Assembly: GCF_024580955.1 (NCBI RefSeq)
Contig: NZ_JANIKD010000011.1
Location: 1 to 64,000, forward strand
From: Corynebacterium sp. 122RC1
GTDB lineage: Bacteria; Actinomycetota; Actinomycetes; Mycobacteriales; Mycobacteriaceae
Direction: 5' to 3'
DNA length: 64,000 bases
Under the pieces are notes generated by a model, which was given only the letters and a program-made list of their open reading frames with translations, made no database searches and was not told the origin of the DNA. Numbering within the stretch: the stretch's first letter is position 1; every line of letters begins with the position of its first letter. A program made the translations under genes and the position numbers. Positions 36,701 to 47,027 of the stretch are shown piece by piece.

Positions 36701-37435
36701 CTCCACGGCGTCTGCGCTTTCGGCACTTTCAGTGCTTTCGGTGCTTTCGGTGCTTTCGGTGCGCTGGGCGAGCTCGCGCTCAACCTTCTGCTCGATCTGG
36801 CTGATCTCGTTTTCTACATTCTTTTCCACCCGATGCCGCAGTTGGGCGTCCTCATCTGCGGCGCTGGCGGCGTCGGAACCCGTTTCAGCAGCGGGAGCTT
36901 TTGCGGCACGCTTGGCGGCCTTCTTCTTGGTCTTGGCCTTGGGCGCCTCGGGTGCCTCGGGTGATTCGGATGATTTGGGGGTTGCGGTTGCTTCGGCGGC
37001 TTCAGGAGCCTCTGTGCTTGTTGTAGGTTTGCCGGATTCGAGGAAGTCGATGAGGCGGTGGACCTCGGCGAGGTCGAGTGAGGAGGTAGCCGCCTTGGTG
37101 ATGCCAAGCTCGGCGAGTGTGGCCAGGAGTTCCTTGGAGCTCAAATTGAGCATTTTCGCAGCTTGGTAGACGCGGGTCTTGGTGCCAAACTCGCCGCGGT
37201 CAATGGATATGGCTGATGTAGCGGCGCTGGGTTTCGCTGCTTTCGTTGCCTTCTTTGCTGCGGTCTTTTTCGCGGCGGACTTTTTTGCAGCGGTCTTCTT
37301 CGCAGCGGTCTTCTTGGCGGGGGCGTCTGCTGGGACAGCGGCGACTTCAGCAGTCCCAGTTTCAGGGGTTTGGGTTTCAGGGGTTTGGGGCCCCTTCCGC
37401 ACGGCACGACGACGTGTATTGGTTGATGCAGCCAC
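33770..37435 (-). CDS. rne: Ribonuclease E/G family endoribonuclease with long N- and C-terminal extensions
   Basis: Central enzyme of mRNA decay and rRNA processing, 1221 residues. Residues 40-68 are AAKK-type repeats. Residues ~82-132 form a small helical domain like the IF2 N-terminal domain (TRVYQAAKMLNLSSKELLATL). Two 30-residue repeats lie at 196-225 and 263-292. The catalytic core runs from about 540 with the S1 domain (VGNIYLGRVQNVLPSMEAAFIDIGKGRNG), DFIDM metal site and the zinc-link CEHCQGRG. The C-terminal ~250 residues are Arg/Glu-rich and disordered. The GTG at 37433-37435 follows AAAGGAGAG. Confidence 0.95.
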   Translation of the reverse strand: MAASTNTRRRAVRKGPQTPETQTPETGTAEVAAVPADAPAKKTAAKKTAAKKSAAKKTAAKKATKAAKPSAATSAISIDRGEFGTKTRVYQAAKMLNLSSKELLATLAELGITKAATSSLDLAEVHRLIDFLESGKPTTSTEAPEAAEATATPKSSESPEAPEAPKAKTKKKAAKRAAKAPAAETGSDAASAADEDAQLRHRVEKNVENEISQIEQKVERELAQRTESTESTESTESAESADAVETSAVEVVASSERIASEEEAQLRHRVEKNVENEIHQIEEKVERELAERAGSQEAAGEPFALAVEEELDAEPLEDVTPEITLAPVAEQVAQPVFATPLFVAPDLEAIAENWEGEDTEDAEFAGGAGDAEDTEDTEEKATRGRRRGKRGTGRGRGRGRDRSDSEVTSDEEDAEDEDSLISEPKAIRGSTRLEAQRRRRAEMREEQRKKRHIVSEAEFLARRESVTRTMVVRERERLDAPGSVTQVGVLEDDMLVEHFVTSDTQASMVGNIYLGRVQNVLPSMEAAFIDIGKGRNGVLYAGEVDWRAKGLGGRNRKIEQALKPGDAVLVQVSKDPIGHKGARLTTQISLAGRYLVYVPGGRTAGISRKLPAPERNRLKSILKEVVPQDGGVIIRTAAEGVPAEAIAADVQRLHTQWEQIQERTKEQKEAKSAKPQTLYEEPNMLVKVVRDIFNEDFTTLVIDGRRAWNTVHAYVSSVAPELVDRLVRYDRDEHDGVDAFEEYRVEEQLKKALSRKVWLPSGGTLVIDRTEAMTVIDVNTGKFTGAGGNLEETVTRNNLEAAEEIVRQMRLRDLGGMIVVDFIDMVLPENQDLVLRRLTEALGRDRTRHQISEVTSLGLVQMTRKRLGTGLLETFATECEHCQGRGVIIHDDPVEHRDPEAKVREHKRRPAPAHDPAQHPAAVAMHEHQQHQQTSKRTSDEELAEAVLGSELFTEEEPQDLEERQVEAAQATQPESDESESGVRRTRRRRSRRSTREQTPQAADVLDIVDAALERAEEEEPDEPSGRDHLPIGAADKNLQPTTYEEAKAAFDSSPRRRRKVRGNSVSDVEPKPEDFQKPASEPASETVGEQLSAEVAEREPAAGKGRRRRRVSTAAKKPKVEVGSELAAQDATDDNLAAPQSAPASSGRERGRRRAVRKTSRSSQGSSLKQGTADSTAATATDDGAAPADRKAKEATAPRATGSARGSRAAGGRRRAVRRS

Positions 37436-37761
37436 TGCATCTCTCCTTTGAAGTTTCTGCCTCGCAAACTTGCTTACACCCGGGCGCTGGCTGCCAAAAA
37501 TTGGGGCTCTCAACGAGCGTGCTTGAAATGCAAGCATTGGTCACCGCCGCCACACAGGCGCGTTTGTGCAGGTTATTGAGTTGTTCTGGTTAAGTCTGTT
37601 CGCGTGTCCGCAGCCTGAGGCGCGCACGCTGCCTTCTATTGTGGCACAAACAACCGCCCATGAGCCCCTGCACCTGAGGTAATTGCGCATTCTCTTAGGG
37701 AAAATTTTTAAACGGGCCAGTTGTGGGGCACAACGCAGGGCACAGCAAAGGGCACAGACGC
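37436..37761. other. Intergenic region upstream of the RNase E/G gene
   Basis: This gap should hold the RNase E/G promoter and leader (minus strand). No gene is seen. Three copies of a GGGCACA-centred repeat lie at about 37725-37757, next to the ndk terminator. Confidence 0.6.
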
Positions 37762-37800
37762 CAAAAACCTCCCGAGCCGCAATAATGCAAGCTCAGGAGG
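37762..37800 (-). terminator. Intrinsic terminator of ndk
   Basis: Stem CCTCCCGAGC (37768-37777) with GCTCAGGAGG (37791-37800), one mismatch, followed on the minus strand by TTTTTGG. Confidence 0.88.
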
Positions 37801-37842
37801 CTGAAACACTACCGTGGTGGTGCACCACCAGCGATTACGTTC

Positions 37843-38253
37843 TTAGAGGTTAGGGAACCAGATAGAGATCTCGCGCTCAGCGGACTCTGGGGAGTCAGAA
37901 CCGTGAACCACGTTTTCTGCTACCTCGAGTGCAAAGTCACCACGGATGGTGCCTGGGGTCGCCTTGGAGACAGGGTCGGTGCCGCCGGCGAGCTGGCGCC
38001 ATGCCTCGATTGCGCGTGGCCCCTCAACAACGCCAGCGATCAGTGGTGCGGAGGTGATGAACTCAACCAGCTCGCCGAAGAATGGCTTGTCAGCGTGCTC
38101 GGCGTAGTGCTTCTCAGCGGTCTCGCGGTCGGTGAGGCGCAGGTCAAGGGCGGCAAACTTCAGGCCCTTGCGTTCAATCCGGGCGATGATTTCACCGATG
38201 AGGCCGCGCTCAACACCGTCTGGCTTAATGAGAATGAGTGTGCGTTCAGTCAT
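37843..38253 (-). CDS. ndk: Nucleoside diphosphate kinase
   Basis: Balances NTP and dNTP pools by phosphate transfer through a phospho-histidine; 136 residues, the standard length. [18 protein letters not shown] opens the protein and the catalytic His lies in [17 protein letters not shown]. Monocistronic by the terminator just downstream. In related genomes it follows folC and DUF4233; here three genes intervene. Confidence 0.98.
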   Translation of the reverse strand: MTERTLILIKPDGVERGLIGEIIARIERKGLKFAALDLRLTDRETAEKHYAEHADKPFFGELVEFITSAPLIAGVVEGPRAIEAWRQLAGGTDPVSKATPGTIRGDFALEVAENVVHGSDSPESAEREISIWFPNL

Positions 38254-38338
38254 AGTTTCTTACTCTAACGCATCCCACTTCCCGCACCCCTCCCCCAAAC
38301 CCCGTATATCCCCCGCCGCACCCCCGAAGCACTGGCGC

Positions 38339-38500
38339 CTAGCGCATGCGTCGGATGAGAAATGCCCACACCGCACACCCGATCGCGGAGGAAAGAAACA
38401 ACCCAATCCACCACAGTGGCCTGCCGGTGAGCACGGTAGCCACGCTCAACACCAAAAAGAGCACGGCAAAACCAGCGTAGAGCATCCAAAGTTTGTTCAC
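38339..38500 (-). CDS. Small membrane protein with two TM helices
   Basis: A 53-residue protein: MNKLWMLYAGFAVLFLVLSV, then TGRPLWWIGLFLSSAIGCAVWAFLIRRMR. Two hydrophobic helices are joined by a short TGRP turn and it ends in a basic stop-transfer tail. The GTG at 38498-38500 follows GGAGGAG. No family is recognised. Divergent from the pirin gene. Confidence 0.65.
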   Translation of the reverse strand: MNKLWMLYAGFAVLFLVLSVATVLTGRPLWWIGLFLSSAIGCAVWAFLIRRMR

Positions 38501-38593
38501 GGCTCCTCCAATCACGCGCACGAAGCAATCCCAGCAACGCCAAGCAAACACCCCCACCCCAACACCTCCGCCACAACATTCCGAGCTTGGTGG

Positions 38594-38606
38594 AACAATG
38601 GTGGGT
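38594..38606 (+). promoter_or_regulatory. -10 element of a leaderless promoter for the pirin gene
   Basis: AACAAT at 38594-38599 then seven bases to the ATG at 38607. The spacing matches the other leaderless candidates; the hexamer is a weaker match. Confidence 0.35.
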
Positions 38607-39530
38607 ATGACTGCAGTGGAGATTATCAGCCCGCGCACCGTTCCTTTGGGTGGCCAGCGAGCAATGGATGTGCAGCGCACGTTGCCTCACCGCGACCGCG
38701 CAACGATCGGCGCTTGGTGTTTTGCGGACCATTATGGCCCGGAGGAGACCAAGATGGACGTCCCACCACACCCCCACACGGGGCTACAAACCGTGAGTTG
38801 GTTGCTGGAGGGTTCCATCAAGCATGACGATTCCGGTGATCGCCATGAAATGGTCCGCCCCGGCGACCTCGTCATCATGACCGCCGGCTCCGGCATCTGC
38901 CACTCCGAAGTATCCCAGTCCGAGCGCCTCCACGGAGTACAGCTTTGGGTGGTACTGCCGGAACACGCACGCCACATGGAACGCCGCCTCGATGTGTTCC
39001 ATACGCCAACCACCGAGGTTGAAGGCGGCGAGGCCCTGGTGTTCCTGGGCTCCATGCTGGGTGTCACTTCCCCGGTGGAAACCCACACCCCGCTGCTGGG
39101 CGCGGAGGTTCGCATCGATCCGGGTGCCTCGATCACCCTGGACCTGGACCCCACCTATGAGCACGGCATTTTGGTGGATGCCGGCCCGGTGCTGGTGGAC
39201 GGCCAAGGTGGCACCGAGCTCAACCGCCACGACCTCGGCTACATCGCCCCCGGCCCCACCGAGGTTGTGCTGGAGAATCCCGGCCCGGACCGCGCCCGCG
39301 TTGTGGTGCTCGGCGGCACTCCGTTTGAGGAAGAGTTCATCATGTGGTGGAACTTCATTGGGCGCACGCATGAGGAAATCGAACTGTACCGCGAAGAGTG
39401 GATGGCGCACGGGGATCGCTTTGGCACCACACACGGTTACGTCGGCGGTGGTCCTGATCCCCTGCCCGCACCCGTGATGCCGAACGCCCGCCTCAAGCTG
39501 CGCGGCGGCAAGTTCAATCGCAAGCGCTAA
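38607..39530 (+). CDS. Pirin-family cupin protein
   Basis: A 307-residue bicupin. The N-terminal metal cupin is marked by ADHYGPEETKMDVPPHPHTGLQTVSWLLEGSIKHDDS, with the His residues and Glu that bind iron in pirins; the family C-terminal region contains FIMWWNFIGRTHEEIE. Some pirins have quercetinase activity and others regulate partner enzymes; which applies here is unknown. An ATG three codons upstream (38598) is possible. Confidence 0.9.
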   Translation: MTAVEIISPRTVPLGGQRAMDVQRTLPHRDRATIGAWCFADHYGPEETKMDVPPHPHTGLQTVSWLLEGSIKHDDSGDRHEMVRPGDLVIMTAGSGICHSEVSQSERLHGVQLWVVLPEHARHMERRLDVFHTPTTEVEGGEALVFLGSMLGVTSPVETHTPLLGAEVRIDPGASITLDLDPTYEHGILVDAGPVLVDGQGGTELNRHDLGYIAPGPTEVVLENPGPDRARVVVLGGTPFEEEFIMWWNFIGRTHEEIELYREEWMAHGDRFGTTHGYVGGGPDPLPAPVMPNARLKLRGGKFNRKR

Positions 39531-39600
39531 AGCAGGGATTTCCAGTGATTTCCGACGCCCCCAAGGCCCCACCCAGCACCGTGGCTTTGGGGGTTTCGCG

Positions 39601-40758
39601 CTACTTTCGGCGGCGAAGCACCGGGTTGCAGGCTTCCAAGGCGCCCGCGACCAGCACACAAACCGCGGGAATACTGAACGCCAGGTGTGATTGGTCCCCG
39701 CCGGAAAGATAGAGCGGGAGCAACACCAACGGCGCCGCCGCTGAGGAGAAGAAGCGGAAGGCCTGTACGGTAGCGTTGAGCGATTTGCCGCCAGGCGCAC
39801 CAAGGACCGTGATGATCACCGCCAGCATGGCTGCCTGCGCAGAGACGAGCGCGATGGCCCACATGGCTACGAGAACCCAGACGTTCGGAGCGTGGTCGAT
39901 TCCCCAGATGCCTACTGAGGAGCCCACCGCACTCACAATCAGCGTGCTCCTCGCCCCGAGCCGGTTGATGAGTACACCGTTGGGCCGGCCCAGGATGAAG
40001 GTGGCTAGCCCGCCGGACATCACCACTGCGCCTGTTGCCCCGGTGTCCAGGTTGAAGCGCGTCGCGGCGTTCAGCCCCACCAGAGCACCGATGCCGAGGG
40101 TACAAAAGCCCCAAATCGAGGTAGCCAGGATATGGATGATCGTGCCCAGTACGGGGACCTTTGACTCGGGTTCAGGCAATCCGTGCTCACCCGATGGAGT
40201 TGCCGGGCCCACCTTGGGTAGGCCCTTGAACAGGATAAACAGCACGGCGGCGATCACCACCAGGTAGGTGAGTTGCCAATTCACTTTGGCGGCAAAGCCG
40301 GCGAGCAGCGGCGAGGTGAACATGCCAAAAGCCTGGGCGGCCGCATAGGTGCCCAGGCTGGGTGCGAGCTGGTGGGGTGGCACCATTGCCTGCAGGATGT
40401 TTTGCAGCAATGGCATGGTGAATGCGTTTGCCGTTCCCATAATCGCCAGGCCCACCAGGAACATGGGCCACCAGGGGCTCAACAGCGCGATGAGCGCGCC
40501 GAGGAACGTCACCACATACGCAAGGTTTACCACGTTTCGGGGCTCGAACCCGCGCACGATCCTTGCGCTAATAAGCATGAGGACCGCGAAAGGCACCAAG
40601 TAGACAGTGATTGCCAGGCCCGCCTGATGCACGCCAATGCCAAACGTGGTAGCCACCGTGGGCAGAATTGCAGAGGTTGCTTGCGCTGAAAACGGCCCCA
40701 CGAACCCGCCCACATACACGGGGAGCAAGGCTGCAGATTGAGGCGAGCGATCCCGCAC
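39601..40758 (-). CDS. MFS transporter
   Basis: A 385-residue major facilitator with about twelve TM helices. The N-terminal half shows GGFVGPFSAQATSAILPTVATTF and a MISARIVRGFEPR-type loop 2-3; the second half begins after the cytosolic loop rich in Pro/Glu. Likely a drug or metabolite exporter, substrate unknown. The GTG at 40756-40758 follows GGAAGGAG; the frame upstream runs through intergenic repeats and is not MFS-like. Confidence 0.87.
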   Translation of the reverse strand: MRDRSPQSAALLPVYVGGFVGPFSAQATSAILPTVATTFGIGVHQAGLAITVYLVPFAVLMLISARIVRGFEPRNVVNLAYVVTFLGALIALLSPWWPMFLVGLAIMGTANAFTMPLLQNILQAMVPPHQLAPSLGTYAAAQAFGMFTSPLLAGFAAKVNWQLTYLVVIAAVLFILFKGLPKVGPATPSGEHGLPEPESKVPVLGTIIHILATSIWGFCTLGIGALVGLNAATRFNLDTGATGAVVMSGGLATFILGRPNGVLINRLGARSTLIVSAVGSSVGIWGIDHAPNVWVLVAMWAIALVSAQAAMLAVIITVLGAPGGKSLNATVQAFRFFSSAAAPLVLLPLYLSGGDQSHLAFSIPAVCVLVAGALEACNPVLRRRK

Positions 40759-40792
40759 AGGCAAACTCCTTCCCTCATGGCAACACCGGTCC

Positions 40793-40851
40793 CCCAATAT
40801 CCACGGCCCAAGATCCAAGACCCAATATCCAGGCCCCAGGGCCCAAGACCC
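40793..40851. repeat. Imperfect 28-base tandem repeat (GGGCTTGGG-related), copy 2
   Basis: Two units each beginning CCCAATATCCA and containing CCCAAGA. The minus-strand reading contains GGGTCTTGG and GGGCC motifs related to the repeats at 11.5 and 45.7 kb. It lies upstream of the MFS gene. Confidence 0.55.
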
Positions 40852-41011
40852 ACCGCGCAGACCAACGTGCAGCGCTGCCCGGGAGCCCATGTATTGAGGG
40901 ATTGTTCCACTATCGCGCACCGGACGTGACTTAGAGCACGTTTCAGTGCAATCATGCGCAAAGGACTCGGGATTGTTACCGTGTGCGCAAGAAAGCCTGC
41001 CTCGAATTGGC

Positions 41012-41446
41012 CTACATGTGCTGGGTGGTAAGCAGCCCTCGCTTCATACGCTCGATAAGGTTGCGGCGCAGGTAGAACAGGTACACCCACACCACGATGA
41101 ACAGGATTGCCATGACGGCCATTGACGAGTGGATGAACACCCCGCCAAGAGCGAACACCTGTAGGGCGATGTTCACTGGGATTGCCCAGGGCTTGCGCTG
41201 CAGGAAGCTCATCACCAGCATCACGGTGGCCAGCACGGTGACGTAACCCCAGTTCAGTGGAGTCCACAGCGCGCCGTTTTCCACCCGCAGGATCACCGTG
41301 AGCACCAGATAGAAGGTGATCGCCTCCATCATCATGGTGGCACTCATCACGCCAACGAGGCCCTTCATTGGGTCTTTGACGGGAGCGTGGCCCGGGCCGA
41401 GTGGACCGTATTCCACTTCGTCGCGGGCACTATTTCCATGGCTCAT
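41012..41446 (-). CDS. DUF4233 membrane protein
   Basis: A 144-residue protein with four TM helices, found next to folC throughout Corynebacterium and Mycobacterium. The conserved segment KGLVGVMSATMMMEAITFYLVLTVI opens the membrane part. The ATG overlaps the folC stop (ATGA), so it is translated with folC. Function unknown. Confidence 0.9.
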   Translation of the reverse strand: MSHGNSARDEVEYGPLGPGHAPVKDPMKGLVGVMSATMMMEAITFYLVLTVILRVENGALWTPLNWGYVTVLATVMLVMSFLQRKPWAIPVNIALQVFALGGVFIHSSMAVMAILFIVVWVYLFYLRRNLIERMKRGLLTTQHM

Positions 41447-42918
41447 GCGGGTTCCTTTCCAAATAGGGTGCGGGCCTCGCCCGCTGTCACCACAGAGCCG
41501 GTGATGACAACGCCGGCGCCGGATTGAACATCTGTGTCTTCGGCCAACTCCACAGCCAGCTCCACGGCGGAAGGCAGGTAGGGCTCCACGTGGACGCGCT
41601 CCTCACCAAAGATGTCACGGGCGTATTCCGCCAGCGCTTCCGCCTCCAGGGCGCGCGGGGAGGAGGTTTGGGTGCACACGATGTCCGCAAGGTGCGGCTC
41701 AAGCGCGTTCAGGATGCCTTGGGCATCTTTGTCCCCAAGTACCCCAACCACGCCGATAAGCTTGGTGAACTCAAAGTCGCGCTCCAGGGCCTCACCCAAG
41801 GCCTTCGCGCCGTGGGGGTTATGGGCGGCATCAATGAACACCGTGGGTGCGGTGCGCACGCGCTCCAGGCGGCCCGGCGAGCTCACCTGTGCAAAGCCCG
41901 CACGGACGGTGTCTTGGTCCAACTGGCGGCCGGCACCGGCGCCAAAAAACGCCTCCACTGCGGCAAGCGCCACCGCGGCATTCGCAGCCTGGTGCGCGCC
42001 GGAAAGCGGGAGGAAGATGTCAGTGTACTCACCACCCAAACCGCGAAGCGTCAGCTGCTGACCCCCCACGGCCACGGTGGCCTCTACCACGCCGAACTCC
42101 TGGCCCGCTCGGGCCACGGATGCATCCACCGCGATGGCCTGCTCGAGGACCACACGCATAGCCTCGGGGGTTTGCTCAGCGATGATGGCCACGTTGTCCG
42201 GTGGGGTGAGTAGGTCGTCGGCATCCCAGCGCGACTTGATGATGCCCGCCTTTTCCGCGGCGATCTGCTCGATGGTGTCCCCCAGGTAGTCGGTGTGATC
42301 CAGGCCAATTGGGGTAATCACGGAAACATCGGCGTTGATCACATTTGTGGCATCCCACTTGCCACCCATGCCCACCTCAACCACGGCAACGTCCACGGGG
42401 GCGTCGGCAAACGCCGCGTAGGCCATGGCGGTGAGCACCTCGAATTTGCTCATCGCCACGTCGCTGCGGGCGTCCACCATCTCAACGTAGGGCTTGATTT
42501 CCTCCCAGGTACGCACGTAGTCGCGCGGGTGAATGGGCAGGCCATCGATGGCGATGCGCTCCGTGACCAACTGCAGGTGCGGGCTGGTGGTGCGGCCGGT
42601 GCGCCGGTGGAAAGCACGCAGCAGTGCCTCGATCATGCGAACCGTGGACGTCTTGCCGTTTGTCCCCGCCACATGGATCGCGGGGAACGCCCGGTTTGGC
42701 GAGCCCAACAGGTCCATTAGCAGCTCAATCCGCTCTAGCGAAGGGTCGATCTTGGTCTCCGCCCAGCGTTGATCCAGCTCCGCCTCAACCTTGGCGAGCG
42801 CTGCTAAATCCTCCGACGTCACCTCCCGAGACACCGCCTCCTGTGCCGCCTCGGGGGCGTCGGTAGGCATTGCCAGATCCAGGGAGAGGCCTTCTTCACT
42901 CAACCGCACGCGGTCCAC
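41443..42918 (-). CDS. folC: Folylpolyglutamate synthase / dihydrofolate synthase
   Basis: Adds glutamate to dihydropteroate and to folates; 491 residues. The Mur-ligase P-loop HVAGTNGKTSTV lies near residue 85, and PHLQLVTERIAIDG and VGMGGKWDATNV are typical of FolC. The GTG at 42916-42918 directly follows the valS stop (TAA-GTG) and uses an AGGAG inside valS. Part of valS-folC-DUF4233. Confidence 0.95.
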   Translation of the reverse strand: MDRVRLSEEGLSLDLAMPTDAPEAAQEAVSREVTSEDLAALAKVEAELDQRWAETKIDPSLERIELLMDLLGSPNRAFPAIHVAGTNGKTSTVRMIEALLRAFHRRTGRTTSPHLQLVTERIAIDGLPIHPRDYVRTWEEIKPYVEMVDARSDVAMSKFEVLTAMAYAAFADAPVDVAVVEVGMGGKWDATNVINADVSVITPIGLDHTDYLGDTIEQIAAEKAGIIKSRWDADDLLTPPDNVAIIAEQTPEAMRVVLEQAIAVDASVARAGQEFGVVEATVAVGGQQLTLRGLGGEYTDIFLPLSGAHQAANAAVALAAVEAFFGAGAGRQLDQDTVRAGFAQVSSPGRLERVRTAPTVFIDAAHNPHGAKALGEALERDFEFTKLIGVVGVLGDKDAQGILNALEPHLADIVCTQTSSPRALEAEALAEYARDIFGEERVHVEPYLPSAVELAVELAEDTDVQSGAGVVITGSVVTAGEARTLFGKEPA

Positions 42919-45600
42919 TTAGCTCAGCTCCTCAAGGCGAGCGCTGATGCGCGCCACCTCTTCTTGCGCAACCTGCTGGCGCTCGCGGATCTTGGCCACA
43001 ACGGCCTCCGGCGCTTTGGCCAGGAAGGACTCGTTGCCCAGCTTTTTGCCGGTGGTCTCCAGCTCCTTGTTCGCCGCCGCGAGGTCTTTCTCCAGGCGCT
43101 TGCGCTCAGCCTCCTTGTCCACGGTGCCGGAGGTGTCCAGTGCGATGGTCACGGTTGCTTGGCTCAGGCGCACTTCAATGCTTGCCGACGCGGCAAAGTC
43201 CGCACCAGGGGCGTCGATGCGCGCGAGCGAGCGGATGGTCTCCTCCTGCGCGCCCAGATCGCAGGCAATAAAGTCCAAGCTCGCGGGCACTTTTTGGGAG
43301 GGCTTCACGCCTTGGTCCGAGCGGAAGCGGCGAATCTCGGTGACGAGCTTCTCCAGGTCCTCCATGCGGCGCGCGGCAACCTCATCCACTTCGGTGTCTG
43401 CATCACCATTGGCCACGCCTGGCCACTGTGCAAGGTTGAGCGACTCTCCATCGGTGAGCGCCGTCCACAAGACCTCGGTGACGAATGGCATTGAGGGGTG
43501 GAGCAGGCGCAATACCGTGTCCAACACATTGCCCAGCACAATCTGGGTATTCGCACCGGTGGCGCTGTGGCCTTCGCGTGGGATCTGCACCTTGGCGATC
43601 TCCAAGTACCAGTCGCAGAACTCGCCCCAGGTGAAGTGATACAAAGCCTCGTTAGCCTTGGCAAATTGGTAGCGATCCAAGTAGTCATCCACTTGCACGC
43701 GCACCTGCTCCAGACGGTCGAGGATCCACCGGTCGGCGTCGGTAAGCTCCTCCCGCGGCGGCAACTGCCCCGTGTGCGCGCCGTTCATCAGTGCAAACTT
43801 CGTTGCGTTGAACAGCTTGGTGGCAAAGTTACGCGAGCTCTGTGCGGCATCTGGACCCACCGGCAGGTCGACGCCGGGGTTCGCACCGCGGGCCAAGGTG
43901 AAACGCAGGGCGTCGGCGCCATATTCGCGCACCCAGTCCATGGGATCAATGCCATTGCCCAGGGACTTACTCATCTTTCGCCCGTGCTCGTCGCGGACCA
44001 AGCCATGCAGGAAAACGTCGGTAAACGGAATCTGCGGGCGGCCGTCATTGCCCTGCCCCAGCAGCTCAGGGGTCTCCTTTGCCGCGAACGTGCCGAACAT
44101 CATCATGCGGGCAACCCAGAAGAAGAGGATGTCATAGCCCGTCATCAGTACGCTCGTGGGGTAGAACTTCTCCAGCTCAGGGGTGGCATCCGGCCAGCCC
44201 ATGGTGGAAAACGGCCACAACGCAGAGGAGAACCAGGTGTCCAGCACGTCTTCGTCCTGGGTGTAGCCCGCCGGTGGCTGCTCGTCCGGGCCAACGCACA
44301 CCACTTCGCCGTCCGGGCCGTACCAGATTGGGATGCGGTGGCCCCACCACAACTGGCGGGAAATGCACCAGTCATGCATATCGTCCACCCACTCGAAGTA
44401 GCGCGGCTCGGAGGCCTTGGGGTGGATCACCGTGTCGCCCTCGCGGACGGCATCGCCGGACATCTTTGCCAGCTCTTCAACTTTGACCCACCACTGCAGG
44501 GAAAGTCGCGGCTCGATAGGCTCGCCGGAGCGTTCGGAGTGGCCGACGGAGTGCACGTAGGGGCGCTTTTCCGCAACGATGCGGCCCTGCTCTGCCAGCG
44601 CCTCGCGGATCTTCACGCGGGCCTCGAAGCGGTCCATGCCGTCAAACTCGGTGCCGGTGCCTGCAATGCGGCCCTTGGAGTCCATGATGGTTGGCATTTC
44701 CAAGTTGTGACGCAGGCCGAGGGCATAGTCATTGGGGTCATGCGCCGGGGTGATCTTCACGGCGCCCGTGCCGAACTCCGGGTCCACATAATCATCCGCG
44801 ACCACAACCATCTGCCGATCGGGCAGGAACGGGTGCGGCAAGGTGGTGCCCACCAGGTCCTTGTAACGCTCATCCTCAGGGTGCACAGCCACCGCAACGT
44901 CGCCGAGCATTGTCTCCACGCGGGTGGTGGCCACGATGACGTGGGGCTCATCATCGTTGAGGGAGCCGTAACGGATAGAAACCAGCTCACCTTCAACGTC
45001 CTTGTAGACCACCTCAATGTCGGACACCGCGGTCTCCAGGACAGGCGACCAGTTCACCAAGCGATTCGCCTGGTAAATCAACCCACGGTCATAAAGCATC
45101 TTGAAGATGGTCTGCACCGCACGGGAAAGGCCCTCATCCAGGGTGAAGCGCTCGCGCTCCCAATCCACGGAATCACCGATGGCGCGCATCTGGCTGCCGA
45201 TGGTGCCGCCGTACTCCTGCTTCCACTGCCACACCTTGGCAATGAACTCATCACGCTCATAATCCCAACGGCTCTTACCCTCGGTCTCCTTGAGCATCGC
45301 CTCCACCTTGGTTTGGGTGGCAATACCCGCGTGATCCATACCAGGCAACCACAGCACCTCATAGCCCTGCATACGCTTCCGGCGCGCAATCGCATCCATC
45401 AACGTGTGGTCCAAAGCATGGCCCATGTGGAGCTGGCCCGTCACATTCGGCGGAGGGAGCACAATGGAAAAAGCCGGCTTCTCGCTCGTAGGGTCAGCAT
45501 GGAAATAGCCCTTGGCCACCCAGTTTTCATACAAAGTGGACTCGTGGGCCTGAGGGTCCCAACTAGCTGGCAAACGATCCGCACGGTTTTCAACAGTCAT
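42919..45600 (-). CDS. valS: Valyl-tRNA synthetase
   Basis: Class I synthetase charging tRNA-Val, 893 residues. The HIGH motif appears as [14 protein letters not shown] and the KMSKS loop as [11 protein letters not shown]. The editing domain lies between, and the C-terminal tail is the valine-specific coiled coil ([19 protein letters not shown]). The ATG at 45598-45600 is used; an ATG three codons earlier is possible. First gene of the operon with folC. Confidence 0.97.
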   Translation of the reverse strand: MTVENRADRLPASWDPQAHESTLYENWVAKGYFHADPTSEKPAFSIVLPPPNVTGQLHMGHALDHTLMDAIARRKRMQGYEVLWLPGMDHAGIATQTKVEAMLKETEGKSRWDYERDEFIAKVWQWKQEYGGTIGSQMRAIGDSVDWERERFTLDEGLSRAVQTIFKMLYDRGLIYQANRLVNWSPVLETAVSDIEVVYKDVEGELVSIRYGSLNDDEPHVIVATTRVETMLGDVAVAVHPEDERYKDLVGTTLPHPFLPDRQMVVVADDYVDPEFGTGAVKITPAHDPNDYALGLRHNLEMPTIMDSKGRIAGTGTEFDGMDRFEARVKIREALAEQGRIVAEKRPYVHSVGHSERSGEPIEPRLSLQWWVKVEELAKMSGDAVREGDTVIHPKASEPRYFEWVDDMHDWCISRQLWWGHRIPIWYGPDGEVVCVGPDEQPPAGYTQDEDVLDTWFSSALWPFSTMGWPDATPELEKFYPTSVLMTGYDILFFWVARMMMFGTFAAKETPELLGQGNDGRPQIPFTDVFLHGLVRDEHGRKMSKSLGNGIDPMDWVREYGADALRFTLARGANPGVDLPVGPDAAQSSRNFATKLFNATKFALMNGAHTGQLPPREELTDADRWILDRLEQVRVQVDDYLDRYQFAKANEALYHFTWGEFCDWYLEIAKVQIPREGHSATGANTQIVLGNVLDTVLRLLHPSMPFVTEVLWTALTDGESLNLAQWPGVANGDADTEVDEVAARRMEDLEKLVTEIRRFRSDQGVKPSQKVPASLDFIACDLGAQEETIRSLARIDAPGADFAASASIEVRLSQATVTIALDTSGTVDKEAERKRLEKDLAAANKELETTGKKLGNESFLAKAPEAVVAKIRERQQVAQEEVARISARLEELS

Positions 45601-45705
45601 GCGTCCCATCTTAACCGGCTGGGCAAATCAGGTTCGGGTTCAGGTTCGGTGGGGTCGGGATCGGGCTCAGGATCGAGCTCGGCGGTGATGGGGCGGCCTG
45701 GGGAT

Positions 45706-45744
45706 GGAGCCCAGCACCCAAGCCCAAGCGCCCAAGCCCAGCAC
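45706..45744. repeat. GGGCTTGGG-type interspersed repeat, copy 3
   Basis: The minus strand reads repeated GGGCTTGGGC units, also present at 11510-11548. The adjoining 45630-45690 holds a run of degenerate GGTTCGG/GGATCGG hexamers. Confidence 0.55.
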
Positions 45745-45783
45745 GTCGGCGCCGTTGGGATACGAGGATTTCACAACCGACGC

Positions 45784-45813
45784 AAAAAGGGGGCGCCCCT
45801 CAGGGGACGCCCC
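45784..45813 (-). terminator. Intrinsic terminator of mdh
   Basis: Stem GGGGCG (45790-45795) with CGCCCC (45808-45813), extended inside by CCCCT/AGGGG, and TTTTTG following on the minus strand. Confidence 0.88.
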
Positions 45814-45846
45814 ATTGCTCACAGGCCCAATCACGGCCTGATTGGC

Positions 45847-46866
<1,020 letters not shown>

Positions 46867-46886
46867 CTAGCTGATGTAGTTCCTGC

Positions 46887-46946
46887 TTCACTGTGGCTCA
46901 CCGCAGTCCACCGCAGTCCACCGTGGTCCACCGTAGTTCACTGCGG
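46887..46946. repeat. Six tandem 10-base repeats upstream of mdh
   Basis: Consecutive units TTCACTGTGG, CTCACCGCAG, TCCACCGCAG, TCCACCGTGG, TCCACCGTAG and TTCACTGCGG. They lie 63-122 bases upstream of the mdh start, in its leader or promoter. Confidence 0.85.
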
Positions 46947-47027
46947 CTCCCTGCAAGGTTCACTTCGGGAGCCACCGTGTAGGTATTCACTGCGCGAATT
47001 TTTATGCACTTTTGGGGGAAGTGTGCG

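Noticed and set aside
34349-37169. Several long plus-strand frames rich in Ser, Arg or Leu
   Set aside because: All are antisense to the RNase E/G gene and mirror its low-complexity composition.
46887-46946. Possible CRISPR array
   Set aside because: The 10-base units are contiguous without spacers and no cas genes are present.
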